This document shows positions 34,455-42,816 of a stretch of 64,000 nucleotides of DNA, piece by piece. The first letter of the stretch is position 1. Each line of letters starts with the position of its first letter. This DNA is from Bradyrhizobium sp. NDS-1 (GTDB taxonomy: Bacteria; Pseudomonadota; Alphaproteobacteria; Rhizobiales; Xanthobacteraceae): contig NZ_CP136628.1 in NCBI RefSeq assembly GCF_032918005.1, positions 6,433,501 to 6,497,500 of the forward strand. The letters run 5' to 3'. Below the pieces are notes generated by a model. It was not told the DNA's origin, did not search any database, and saw only the letters and a program-made list of their open reading frames with translations. A program made the translations under genes and the position numbers.

Positions 34455-35635
34455 GCGACGTGACCATCCCACCACCCAGCGACAGCCTCGCGGTGCTGGA
34501 AAAGCAGCGCTCGACGGCGGAGACCTTCGGCATTCCGCTCGCGGTGCTGCTCGAGATCACCCACCGCTGCCCGCTGCAATGCCCCTATTGCTCCAATCCC
34601 GTCGAGCTCGACCGCTCCGGCAAGGAGCTGACGACGGACGAGTGGAAGAAGGTCCTGAGCGAGCTCGCCGAGATCGGCGTGCTCCAGGTGCATTTCTCCG
34701 GCGGCGAGCCGACGGCGCGCAAGGACCTGGTCGAGCTGGTCAAGCATGCCAGCGACGTCGGGCTCTACACCAACCTCATCACCTCGGCCGTGCTGCTGAG
34801 GCGCGAGCGGCTGGGCGATCTTGCGGATGCCGGGCTGTGCCATGTGCAGATCTCTTTCCAGGGCATCGAGGAAGGTCTCGCCGACCGTGTCGCCGGCTAC
34901 AAAGGCGGCCATCGCAAGAAGCTTGAAGTCGCGAAGTGGACGCGCGAGCTCGACTTGCCGCTCACCGTGAATGCGGTGATGCACCGGCAGAATTTGCACC
35001 AGCTTCCTGACATCATTCAGATGTCGGTCGATCTCGACGCCGACCGGCTCGAGGTCGCCAATGTGCAATATTACGGCTGGGCGCTGAAGAACCGCGCCGC
35101 GCTGATGCCGACGGTGGCGCAACTGGATGAGTGCACCGAAATCGTCGAGGAGGCGCGCGAGCGGCTCAAGGGCCGGCTGACGATCGACTACGTCGTTCCC
35201 GATTATTACGCGTTGCGGCCGAAGAAATGCATGGGCGGCTGGGGCCGGCAGTTCTTCAACATCTCGCCCGCCGGCAAGGTGCTGCCCTGCCACGCCGCCG
35301 AGAGCATCACCGGGCTCGAATTCGAATCGGTGCGCTCCAACCATTCGATCGCCTGGATCTGGCAGAACTCCGAGGCCTTCAACCGCTATCGCGGCACAGG
35401 CTGGATGAAGGAGCCGTGCAAGTCCTGCGAATTCCGCGAGATCGATTTCGGCGGCTGCCGCTGCCAGGCCTTTGCGCTGACGGGCGACGCGGCCAACACG
35501 GATCCGGCCTGCGCGCTGTCGCCGCTGCACGAGACCATCTTCAAACAGGCGGAAGCCGAGGCCGAGGGCGAGACCAGCCGCTTCCTCTACCGCAACTTCG
35601 CCGGCGGCACCCTGGAATCCGAGAATGGCGCCTGA
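34451..35635 (+). CDS. pqqE: PqqA peptide cyclase PqqE (radical SAM/SPASM)
   Basis: A 394-residue radical SAM enzyme that forms the carbon-carbon bond between the PqqA Glu and Tyr side chains. The SAM-binding cluster motif is C40-x3-C44-x2-C47 (THRCPLQCPYCSNP), followed by FSGGEPTARKDL. The C-terminal SPASM region holds the auxiliary cluster cysteines: KKCMGGWG, VLPCHAAES, PCKSCEFREIDFGGCRCQAF and DPAC. All are present. The start overlaps the pqqD stop by 4 bp and the end overlaps the peptidase gene by 11 bp. Confidence 0.98.
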   Translation: MSDVTIPPPSDSLAVLEKQRSTAETFGIPLAVLLEITHRCPLQCPYCSNPVELDRSGKELTTDEWKKVLSELAEIGVLQVHFSGGEPTARKDLVELVKHASDVGLYTNLITSAVLLRRERLGDLADAGLCHVQISFQGIEEGLADRVAGYKGGHRKKLEVAKWTRELDLPLTVNAVMHRQNLHQLPDIIQMSVDLDADRLEVANVQYYGWALKNRAALMPTVAQLDECTEIVEEARERLKGRLTIDYVVPDYYALRPKKCMGGWGRQFFNISPAGKVLPCHAAESITGLEFESVRSNHSIAWIWQNSEAFNRYRGTGWMKEPCKSCEFREIDFGGCRCQAFALTGDAANTDPACALSPLHETIFKQAEAEAEGETSRFLYRNFAGGTLESENGA

Positions 35636-36623
35636 CGCCGACGCAGGCACAGCCGCCAAAGAAGCGGCGAGGCGTGCCGATCCCTTTGCGCCGCTGACCT
35701 CCGAGATGCTCGACGTCGGCGACGGTCATGAGCTCTACGTCGAGAGCGTCGGCCGCAGCGACGGCATCCCCGCGATCTATCTGCACGGCGGCCCCGGCAG
35801 CGGCTGCCAGCCCGACCATCGCCGGCTTTTCGATCCCGAGCGTATGCATGCGGTGCTGTTCGACCAGCGCGGCTGCGGCCGCAGCCGGCCCAAGGGATCG
35901 CGCGAGCACAACACCACGGCGCATCTGATCGCGGACATGGAGACAATCCGCGAGAAGTTCGGCATATCACGCTGGATGGTGGTCGGCGGCTCCTGGGGCG
36001 CGACGCTGGCGCTGGCGTACGCAGAAGCGCATCCCGAGCGCGTCTCCGGCATTGCGCTCCGCGCGACGTTCCTGGGCACGCGAGCCGAGGTGGAAACGGG
36101 CTTCACGGTGCGCCTGCCGCAATTCTATCCCGCGCTCTACGAGGACTTTCTGACGGTGCTGCCAAGGGAAGAGCAAGCGCGACCCGTGGAGGCCTATTGG
36201 CGCCGCATCCTCGATGCCGATCCGGCCGTGCACGGTCCCGCGGCGCGCGCCTGGCATGACACCGAGCGCGCCTTGTCCGAGCACAAGCCCGCCAAGTCGC
36301 GGCTGGACCTCACCTCGCTGAACGTCTGGCGCACGCTGCCCGCGACGCCGTTCATGGAGGCGCATTATTTCATCAACAACTCCTTCATGAGCGAAGACCA
36401 GTTGTTGCGGAACGCGGGCCGGCTCGAAGGGATTCCCGGCATCATCATCCAGGGCCGCTACGATCTGTTGTGTCCTCCCGAGACATCGCAGGCCCTAACG
36501 AAAGTATGGCCCGGTTCCGAGCTTCGCATCGTGGAAGGAGCCGGACATTCGCTCTATGATGCCGGCGTGAGGGACGCGGTGATGAAGTCGATCGCCGACC
36601 TCGCATCGAAAGCCGTGCGATAG
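35625..36623 (+). CDS. pip: Prolyl iminopeptidase (S33 alpha/beta hydrolase)
   Basis: A 332-residue peptidase removing N-terminal proline. HGGPG at 54-58 forms the oxyanion hole, S123 in VVGGSWGATLA is the nucleophile, and the Asp in GRYDLLCPPE and His in VEGAGHSLYD complete the triad. The C-terminal cap region has the family's WRTLPATPFMEAHYF block. It overlaps the end of pqqE, so it is translated from the pqq transcript. No pqqF or pqqG protease gene is present; a part in trimming PqqA-derived peptide is conceivable (PqqA contains Pro6 and Pro12) but unproved. Confidence 0.93.
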   Translation: MAPDADAGTAAKEAARRADPFAPLTSEMLDVGDGHELYVESVGRSDGIPAIYLHGGPGSGCQPDHRRLFDPERMHAVLFDQRGCGRSRPKGSREHNTTAHLIADMETIREKFGISRWMVVGGSWGATLALAYAEAHPERVSGIALRATFLGTRAEVETGFTVRLPQFYPALYEDFLTVLPREEQARPVEAYWRRILDADPAVHGPAARAWHDTERALSEHKPAKSRLDLTSLNVWRTLPATPFMEAHYFINNSFMSEDQLLRNAGRLEGIPGIIIQGRYDLLCPPETSQALTKVWPGSELRIVEGAGHSLYDAGVRDAVMKSIADLASKAVR

Positions 36624-36629
36624 ACCCTG

Positions 36630-36745
36630 TCCCTTCATCCTGAGGAACTCGCGAAGAGCGCGCCTCCAAGGGTGAAGGGCCGAGATGTTGCGACGGGGCC
36701 TTCATGGTTCGAGATGGCGCTGTCGCGCCTCCTCACCATGAGGGG
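36630..36745. repeat. Dispersed repeat, ccttcatggttcgag type
   Basis: CCCTTCATCCTGAGGA at the left, GGCCTTCATGGTTCGAGA in the middle and CCTCCTCACCATGAGGGG at the right. This is a further class of intergenic repeat common in Bradyrhizobium, here between the peptidase and the next gene. Weak internal pairing (CCTCACCATGAGG). Confidence 0.65.
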
Positions 36746-36768
36746 ATGGACTGGGAAGGACAAGAACA

Positions 36769-37446
36769 ATGCCGCTCGCCGGGAAAGGCATGCTGCTGAC
36801 GTCGATGAATGTCGACGCAGCCGATGAGGCCGATTTCAACCGCTGGTACGATCGTGAGCATCTGGAAGAGCGCGTCGCGATCGACGGATTCCTGGAAGCG
36901 CGGCGCTATGTCGCGCATGCCGCCAATCCCAAGTATCTCTCGCTGTACTCGACCGCGACGCTCGACGTGCTCGACAGTCCCGCGTACCGGGCGCGGCTCG
37001 CCAACCAGACCGACTGGTCGCGGCGCAGCATGGCGCGCTTCAAGGACATGCTGCGCGTCGTCGTGCGCATCACCATCAGCAACGGCACCGGACGCGGTGC
37101 TGCGCTCGGCATGGTGCGGCTGCGGCCGACACCCGACAACGCGGCGTCCTTGCGTGATGCACTGCAAGACAGACTGAGGCCCGAAATGCGCGACGGCATC
37201 ATCTCGATGCATCTGCTCGAGAGCGAGCCCGAATTGTCGGGTGCGACGGCCGGCATTCCAGCGGTGCGCAATGAAGGCGCGCGCGACTGGTTCGTGCTGA
37301 TCGACGGCACGCGGGTCGGCGCTGTCTCGGCCGTCATCGCCGAGCGCTTCACCGGTCCGGCGGCGGCGCCGCTGCCGCCTCCGATTTCCGTCGGCACGTA
37401 CTGCCTGATGTGGGATCTGGCGAAGAGCGATATCGCGCGCGGCTAG
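36769..37446 (+). CDS. DUF4286-like protein, possible dimeric alpha/beta-barrel
   Basis: A 225-residue soluble protein. The first half, GKGMLLTSMNVDAADEADFN followed by RWYDREHLEERVAIDGFLEA, has the ferredoxin-like pattern (strand, acidic helix with W-Y-D-x-E-H-L, strand with G-F) of EthD/DUF4286-type proteins; the second half repeats a similar strand-helix layout (GAALGMVRLRPTPDN, MRDGIISMHLLESEPE). Two tandem ferredoxin-like folds are therefore likely. Such proteins help in degradation of lipophilic or aromatic compounds, but the substrate is unknown. GGAAGGA precedes the ATG. Single gene behind a repeat. Confidence 0.7.
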   Translation: MPLAGKGMLLTSMNVDAADEADFNRWYDREHLEERVAIDGFLEARRYVAHAANPKYLSLYSTATLDVLDSPAYRARLANQTDWSRRSMARFKDMLRVVVRITISNGTGRGAALGMVRLRPTPDNAASLRDALQDRLRPEMRDGIISMHLLESEPELSGATAGIPAVRNEGARDWFVLIDGTRVGAVSAVIAERFTGPAAAPLPPPISVGTYCLMWDLAKSDIARG

Positions 37447-37585
37447 CGTTCGGACGCATTGCAACATGCTGCATTGCACGCGAGATGACGCGCGGCGTTA
37501 ATGCTGTGCGCGCGTGGCTCCTATGAAAGAGGGGACGCGCGCAAATTTGCCGTTGTACTTCGGAGCCGTTCTAATAAGCTAACCC

Positions 37586-37597
37586 AATGACGTCATT
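37586..37597. promoter_or_regulatory. Perfect 12-bp palindrome upstream of the kor operon
   Basis: AATGACGTCATT lies 88 bp upstream of the first kor gene in a 238-bp intergenic region. It may be an operator; a related TGCAA...TTGCA inverted pair lies further upstream near 37460. No adjacent regulator gene identifies the protein that would bind. Confidence 0.35.
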
Positions 37598-37684
37598 CAG
37601 AAACCAGATCGAAGCGCGCTAAGCGCTCGCCATGCTCACAAAAAAAGGCCGCGGGGTCTTTGAGCCTGCGCGGACAGGGTAGGA

Positions 37685-39484
37685 ATGAAACCGACCGATA
37701 TTGCGGCCCCCGACTACTTTCACAAAGTGGTCGATTGCCAATGGGCCTGTCCTGCGCACACCCCGGTTCCCGAATACATCCGACTGATCGCACAAGGCCG
37801 CTATAGCGACGCCTACATGATCAATTGGAAATCGAACGTGTTTCCCGGCATTCTGGGACGCACTTGCGATCGTCCCTGCGAGCCGGCGTGCCGCCGCGGA
37901 CGCGTCGAGGAAACCCCCGTCGCGATCTGCCGGCTGAAGCGCGTCGCCGCCGATTTCAAGGACGACATCAAGCAACGCCTGCCGAAGCCCTTGCCGAAGA
38001 ACGGCAAGCGCGTCGCCTTCGTCGGCGGTGGGCCGGCCTCGCTGACGGTGGCGCGCGATCTGGCGCCGCTCGGCTATCACTGCACCGTGTTCGACGGCGA
38101 TCCCGAAGCCGGCGGCATGATGCGCACGCAGATCCCGAAATTCCGTCTGCCCAATTCGGTGATCGACGAGGAGACCGGCTACATCCTGGGTCTCGGCGTG
38201 GACTTCAAGGGCGGCCACCGCATCGAGAGCATGAAGGCGCTGCTCGCGGAGAAATACGACGCGATCTTCGTCGGCTCCGGCGCCCCGCGCGGCCGCGAGC
38301 TCGACATTCCCGGCCGGAAAGAGGCGGCCAGCAACATCCATATCGGCATCGAATGGCTGGCGTCGGTCTCGTTCGGCCATGTCGACAAGATCGGCAAGCG
38401 CGTGATCGTGCTCGGCGGCGGCAACACCGCGATGGATTGCTGCCGCACCGCGCGTCGTCTCGGCGGCGAAGAGGTGAAGGTCGTCGTGCGCTCGGGCTTC
38501 GAGGAGATGAAGGCCTCGCCCTGGGAGAAGGAGGATGCGCTCCACGAGGATATTCCGATCCTCAATTTCATGGTCCCTGTCGCCTTCGTCCACGACAACG
38601 GCAAGCTCACCGGCATCACCTTCCAGAAGGTGAAGGCCGAATACGATGCCAAGGGGCGCCGCAACCTCGTTCCCTCGGGTGAGCCGGACCAGACCATCGA
38701 ATGCGACGACGTGCTGGTCGCGGTCGGCCAGGAGAACGCCTTCCCCTGGATCGAGCAGGATTGCGGCATCGAATTCGACAAATGGCACATGCCCAAGGTC
38801 GATCCCAAGACATTCGTCTCGACCAATCCAAAAGTGTTCTTCGGCGGCGACGCCGCGTTCGGCCCGAAGAACATCATCTGGGCAGTGGCGCACGGCCACG
38901 ACGCCGCGCTGTCGATCCACAAGATGCTGTCGGGCGATGACATCACCGAGCGTCCGCTGCCTGAGGTGCAGATCTCATCGCAGAAGATGGGCATTCATGA
39001 ATGGAGCTATGACAACGACATCTCCATCGACAAGCGTTACAAGGTGCCGCATCGCGATAAGGTCGTCGCGCTGAAGGACATCCGCACCGAGGTCGAGCTC
39101 GGCTACGACGTCAAGCTCGCGCTCGGCGAGGCGCATCGCTGCCTGAACTGCGACGTGCAGACCGTGTTCTCCACCTCGCTCTGCATCGAATGCGATGCCT
39201 GCGTCGATATCTGCCCGATGGATTGCATCACCTTCACGGCCAATGGCGAGGAAAGCGACCTGCGCCAACGCCTGAAGGCGCCCTCGCCGCATCCGGACCA
39301 GGACCTCTACGTCTCCTCCGATCTGAAGACCGGGCGCGTCATGGTCAAGGACGAGGACGTCTGCCTGCATTGCGGGCTGTGCGCCGAGCGTTGTCCCACC
39401 GGCGCGTGGGACATGCAGAAATATTTCATCGAGATGACTCACGCAGGCTCAGCATGTCCGACAAAAAGCCGATCAGCAGCGTAA
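37685..39484 (+). CDS. korC: FAD/iron-sulfur NAD(P) oxidoreductase subunit (KorC-like)
   Basis: A 599-residue GltD-like electron-transfer subunit. N-terminal cysteines C18, C22, C61, C65, C69 and C82 form the [4Fe-4S] pattern of glutamate synthase small subunits. Next come an FAD motif VGGGPASL (113-120), an NAD(P) motif VIVLGGGNTAMDCC (about 240) and a C-terminal bacterial ferredoxin with two clusters, CIECDACVDICPMDC and CLHCGLCAERCPTGAW. The two genes after it encode a 2-oxoacid oxidoreductase, so this protein probably passes electrons between the oxidoreductase and NAD(P), as proposed for the KorABC-type 2-oxoglutarate:NADP oxidoreductase of Azoarcus. The final 10 codons overlap korA by 31 bp. 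AGGGTAGG precedes the ATG. Confidence 0.9.
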   Translation: MKPTDIAAPDYFHKVVDCQWACPAHTPVPEYIRLIAQGRYSDAYMINWKSNVFPGILGRTCDRPCEPACRRGRVEETPVAICRLKRVAADFKDDIKQRLPKPLPKNGKRVAFVGGGPASLTVARDLAPLGYHCTVFDGDPEAGGMMRTQIPKFRLPNSVIDEETGYILGLGVDFKGGHRIESMKALLAEKYDAIFVGSGAPRGRELDIPGRKEAASNIHIGIEWLASVSFGHVDKIGKRVIVLGGGNTAMDCCRTARRLGGEEVKVVVRSGFEEMKASPWEKEDALHEDIPILNFMVPVAFVHDNGKLTGITFQKVKAEYDAKGRRNLVPSGEPDQTIECDDVLVAVGQENAFPWIEQDCGIEFDKWHMPKVDPKTFVSTNPKVFFGGDAAFGPKNIIWAVAHGHDAALSIHKMLSGDDITERPLPEVQISSQKMGIHEWSYDNDISIDKRYKVPHRDKVVALKDIRTEVELGYDVKLALGEAHRCLNCDVQTVFSTSLCIECDACVDICPMDCITFTANGEESDLRQRLKAPSPHPDQDLYVSSDLKTGRVMVKDEDVCLHCGLCAERCPTGAWDMQKYFIEMTHAGSACPTKSRSAA

Positions 39485-41301
39485 ACGACTTCGTCGTCCG
39501 TTTCGCCAACGTCAACGGCTCGGGCTCGGCCAGCGCCAACGAGATGTTCGCACGCGCGATCCTGCGTCACGGCGTGCCGGTGTCCCCGCGCAACATCTTC
39601 CCCTCCAACATCCAGGGCCTGCCGACCTGGTACGAGGTGCGGGTCACCGAAGACGGCCATCTCGGCGCCCGCGGCGGCGTCGACATGATGGTCGCGATGA
39701 ATCCGCAGACCTGGGACAAGGACGTCGCCGGCATCGAGCCCGGCGGCTACCTGTTCTACGACTCCACCAAGCCGATGCAGTCGACGAAATTCCGCGACGA
39801 CATCACCGTGATCGGCGTCCCCTTAACCGCCATCACCAATTCGACCTACACCGATCCGCGCCAGCGCCAGCTGTTCAAGAACATCATCTATCTGGGCGCG
39901 CTCAGTGCGCTGCTCGACATGGACCCGAAGCTGATCGAGCAACTGATCGGCGAGCAGTACAAGGGCAAGGAGAAGCTGCTCTCCTCCAATGTCCATGCGC
40001 TGCATCTCGGCCGCGACTGGGCGCTGCAGAACTTGAAGTGCCCGATCGGGTTGCGGGTGAAGAAATCCGACAAGGTCGGCGACCGCATCTTCATCGAGGG
40101 CAACAGCGCCGCGGCGCTCGGGGCAGTTTATGGCGGCGCCACCGTCTGCGCCTGGTATCCGATCACGCCGTCCTCGTCGGTGGCCGAAGCCTTCACGTCG
40201 CATTGCAAGAAGTACCGGCACGATCCTGAGACAGGCAAAGCCAAATACGCCATCGTTCAGGGCGAGGACGAACTGGCCTCGATCGGCATCGTCATCGGTG
40301 CGTCCTGGAACGGTGCCCGCGCCTTCACCGCGACCTCCGGTCCCGGCATCTCCCTGATGACCGAGTTCATCGGCCTCTCATACTTCGCCGAGATTCCGGC
40401 CGTGATCATGAACATCCAGCGCGCCGGCCCCTCGACGGGCATGCCGACCCGCACCCAGCAATGCGACATCATCGCCTGCGCCTATGCCTCGCACGGCGAC
40501 ACCAAGCATGTGCTGCTGTTCCCCGAAGATCCCGCCGAGGCCTTCGAGTTCGCGGCCGCCGCCTTCGATCTCGCCGAGCGGCTGCAGACCACGATATTCC
40601 TGATGCTCGACCTCGACATCGGCATGAACCACCGGCTCTGTCGCCCGCTCAAGTGGGACGATGCCAAGCAGTATGACCGCGGCAAGGTGATGACCGCGGA
40701 GATGCTGGACGAGGGCCGCGACTTCGGCCGCTATCTCGACGTCGACGGCGACGGCATTCCCTACCGCACCTACCCCGGCACGCACCCGACCAAGGGCTCC
40801 TATTTTACCCGCGGCACGTCGCGCGACCGCTATGCGCGCTACTCCGAGGAAGGCTCGGTCTACGCCGACAACATGCAGCGCCTGATGCGCAAGTTCGAGA
40901 CCGCGCAGGACATGGTGCCGCGGCCGCTGCAGGCCAATGCCGAACGGCCGACCAAATATGGCGTGATCTATTTCGGCTCGACCTCGCCGGCGATGGACGA
41001 GGCAATTGGCTTGTTGGAAGCGCGCGGACATCAGCTCGACCGCCTGCGCATCCGCGCCTTCCCGTTTCATTCGAGCGTGGCGAGCTTCCTTGCCGAGCAC
41101 GACTTCGTCTACGTGGTCGAGCAGAACCGCGACAGCCAGCTCCGCCAGCTCATCGTCAACGAGAACGGTATCGACCCGGTGCGGCTCGTGCCGATCGTGC
41201 ATTATGACGGCTCGCCGATCACCGCCCGGTTCATCGCAAAAGCCATTGGTGACCACCAGGATCACCTCAAGGTGACCCCGCTCCGCAAGGCCATGTCATG
41301 A
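39454..41301 (+). CDS. korA: 2-oxoacid:acceptor oxidoreductase, fused gamma-alpha subunit
   Basis: A 615-residue subunit. The N-terminal 180 residues are the gamma domain (VRFANVNGSGSASANEMFAR), and the rest is the alpha/pyrimidine-binding domain, with CAWYPITPSSSVAEAF, QGEDELASIGIVIGASWNGA, ATSGPGISLMTEFIGLSYFA and NIQRAGPSTGMPTRTQQCD. This is the typical KorA/IorA layout of enzymes that decarboxylate 2-oxoacids with CoA. The oxoacid is not certain; 2-oxoglutarate is favoured by context. It begins within the previous gene and its stop overlaps korB (ATGA), so three subunits are made from one message. Confidence 0.93.
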   Translation: MSDKKPISSVNDFVVRFANVNGSGSASANEMFARAILRHGVPVSPRNIFPSNIQGLPTWYEVRVTEDGHLGARGGVDMMVAMNPQTWDKDVAGIEPGGYLFYDSTKPMQSTKFRDDITVIGVPLTAITNSTYTDPRQRQLFKNIIYLGALSALLDMDPKLIEQLIGEQYKGKEKLLSSNVHALHLGRDWALQNLKCPIGLRVKKSDKVGDRIFIEGNSAAALGAVYGGATVCAWYPITPSSSVAEAFTSHCKKYRHDPETGKAKYAIVQGEDELASIGIVIGASWNGARAFTATSGPGISLMTEFIGLSYFAEIPAVIMNIQRAGPSTGMPTRTQQCDIIACAYASHGDTKHVLLFPEDPAEAFEFAAAAFDLAERLQTTIFLMLDLDIGMNHRLCRPLKWDDAKQYDRGKVMTAEMLDEGRDFGRYLDVDGDGIPYRTYPGTHPTKGSYFTRGTSRDRYARYSEEGSVYADNMQRLMRKFETAQDMVPRPLQANAERPTKYGVIYFGSTSPAMDEAIGLLEARGHQLDRLRIRAFPFHSSVASFLAEHDFVYVVEQNRDSQLRQLIVNENGIDPVRLVPIVHYDGSPITARFIAKAIGDHQDHLKVTPLRKAMS

Positions 41302-42353
41302 CCTACATTGCAAAGCCCAAATTTCACCATCCCGGTCTGAAGAAGAACGAGCTCGGCTACACCCATCGCGACTACGAGGGCAAGATCTCGACCTTGTGCG
41401 CCGGCTGCGGCCATGATTCGATCACGGCCTCGATCATCGAGGCCTGCTACGAGCTCTCGATCGAGCCGCACCGGGTGGCGAAGATTTCCGGCATCGGCTG
41501 CTCGTCGAAGACGCCGGACTATTTTCTCGGCAATTCGCACGGCTTCAACTCCGTGCACGGCCGAATGCCCAGCGTGCTGACAGGCGCCAATCTCGCCAAT
41601 CGCGATCTGATCTATCTCGGCGTCTCAGGCGACGGCGATTCCGCCTCGATCGGCTTCGGCCAGTTCGCGCATTCGATCCGGCGCGGCGTCAACATGACCT
41701 ATATCGTAGAGAACAACGGCGTCTACGGCCTGACCAAGGGCCAGTTCTCCGCGACAGCCGACCGCGGCTCGAAGAGCAAGAAGGGCGTCACCAATACCGA
41801 CAACGCCATCGACCTCGTCGCCATCGCACTGCAACTCGGCGCTACCTTCGTCGCGCGCTCGTTCTCCGGCGACAAGACCCAGCTGGTGCCGCTGATCGCG
41901 GCCGCGATCCGACACAAGGGCGCGTCCTTCATCGACGTCATCAGCCCCTGCATCGCCTTCAACAACCACGCCGGCTCGACCAAGAGTTTTGATTATGTCC
42001 GCGAGCACAACGACGCCGTGAACCGGCTCGACGTGCTGGTCGGTCGCGACCCGATCGCGGTGGACTACGCGCCGGGCACGGTGCAGATGGTCGAGCAGCA
42101 CGACGGCAGCAAGATCGCGCTGCGCAAGATCGACGCCGATTACGATCCGCATGACCGGCTGGGCGCGATGACCTTCCTGCAGAGGCACGCCGCCAAAGGC
42201 CAGATCGTCACCGGACTGCTCTATGTCGATCCCGACGCGGAAGATATGCACGAGCACCTCAACACGGTGGAAACCCCGCTCAATTCGCTGGAAGCGGACA
42301 CGCTTTGCCCGGGCTCGGCGGTGCTGGACAAGATCAACGCCAGCTTGCGGTGA
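41298..42353 (+). CDS. korB: 2-oxoacid:acceptor oxidoreductase, beta (TPP) subunit
   Basis: A 351-residue thiamine-diphosphate subunit. Key blocks are CAGCGHDSITASIIEACYEL near the N-terminus, KISGIGCSSKTPDYF, the TPP-Mg motif GVSGDGDSASIGFGQFAHSI with the GDG-(x)n-N pattern completed by YIVENNGVYGLTKGQFSAT. No ferredoxin domain is attached, so the cluster cysteines C34 and C37 of this subunit and the clusters of the KorC-like protein should carry electrons. It ends exactly where the convergent DUF4399 gene ends (42353/42354). Confidence 0.95.
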   Translation: MTYIAKPKFHHPGLKKNELGYTHRDYEGKISTLCAGCGHDSITASIIEACYELSIEPHRVAKISGIGCSSKTPDYFLGNSHGFNSVHGRMPSVLTGANLANRDLIYLGVSGDGDSASIGFGQFAHSIRRGVNMTYIVENNGVYGLTKGQFSATADRGSKSKKGVTNTDNAIDLVAIALQLGATFVARSFSGDKTQLVPLIAAAIRHKGASFIDVISPCIAFNNHAGSTKSFDYVREHNDAVNRLDVLVGRDPIAVDYAPGTVQMVEQHDGSKIALRKIDADYDPHDRLGAMTFLQRHAAKGQIVTGLLYVDPDAEDMHEHLNTVETPLNSLEADTLCPGSAVLDKINASLR

Positions 42354-42800
42354 TCATCTTCCCGCCGACGTTGGCGGCCTGACGCGGATCGTGATCTTCT
42401 CCGACACGACGGGTGGTTCGAACGGATAGTGCTTGGCGTCGCCGAGCACTAGTTGCAGCGTGTGCGCACCGGGCGGAAGCTCAAGGAACGTTTCGGTCTG
42501 TCCTGCTCCGAAATGCAGATGGGACTTGTCCTGCGGAATCGGCTCCTTGGCATCGATAGGATCTTTCACATCGATCAACAGATGATGATGGCCCGCATTG
42601 TGGTAGTCATCACCAGCATGCGTCACGCCCATGTTGCGCAGGCCGAACCGGACCCAAAATCCACCACGGACCTTCTGGCCGTCATACGGCGTAATGAAAT
42701 AGAGCTTGGCGTCCTTGGGGGCGGATTTGCCTTGCGAGTAGGCCGCGTCCGGAAGCAATGCAAGTGCGGCCGCCAGCGCGATCCAGAAAATGACCTTCAT
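42354..42800 (-). CDS. Exported DUF4399 protein
   Basis: A 148-residue periplasmic protein. MKVIFWIALAAALALLPDAA is a signal peptide ending near AYSQG. The rest matches DUF4399: AKLYFITPYDGQKVRGGFWV, GLRNMGVTHAGDDYHNAGHH, HLLIDVKDP and ELPPGAHTLQLVLGDAKHYP. The histidine-rich NAGHHHLLID segment suggests metal binding, but no role is known. The ATG at 42800 is used because the signal peptide starts there. It lies 16 bp downstream of the cyclase-FGE gene stop and may be co-transcribed with it. Confidence 0.88.
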   Translation of the reverse strand: MKVIFWIALAAALALLPDAAYSQGKSAPKDAKLYFITPYDGQKVRGGFWVRFGLRNMGVTHAGDDYHNAGHHHLLIDVKDPIDAKEPIPQDKSHLHFGAGQTETFLELPPGAHTLQLVLGDAKHYPFEPPVVSEKITIRVRPPTSAGR

Positions 42801-42816
42801 CAAATTGACTCCAGTA

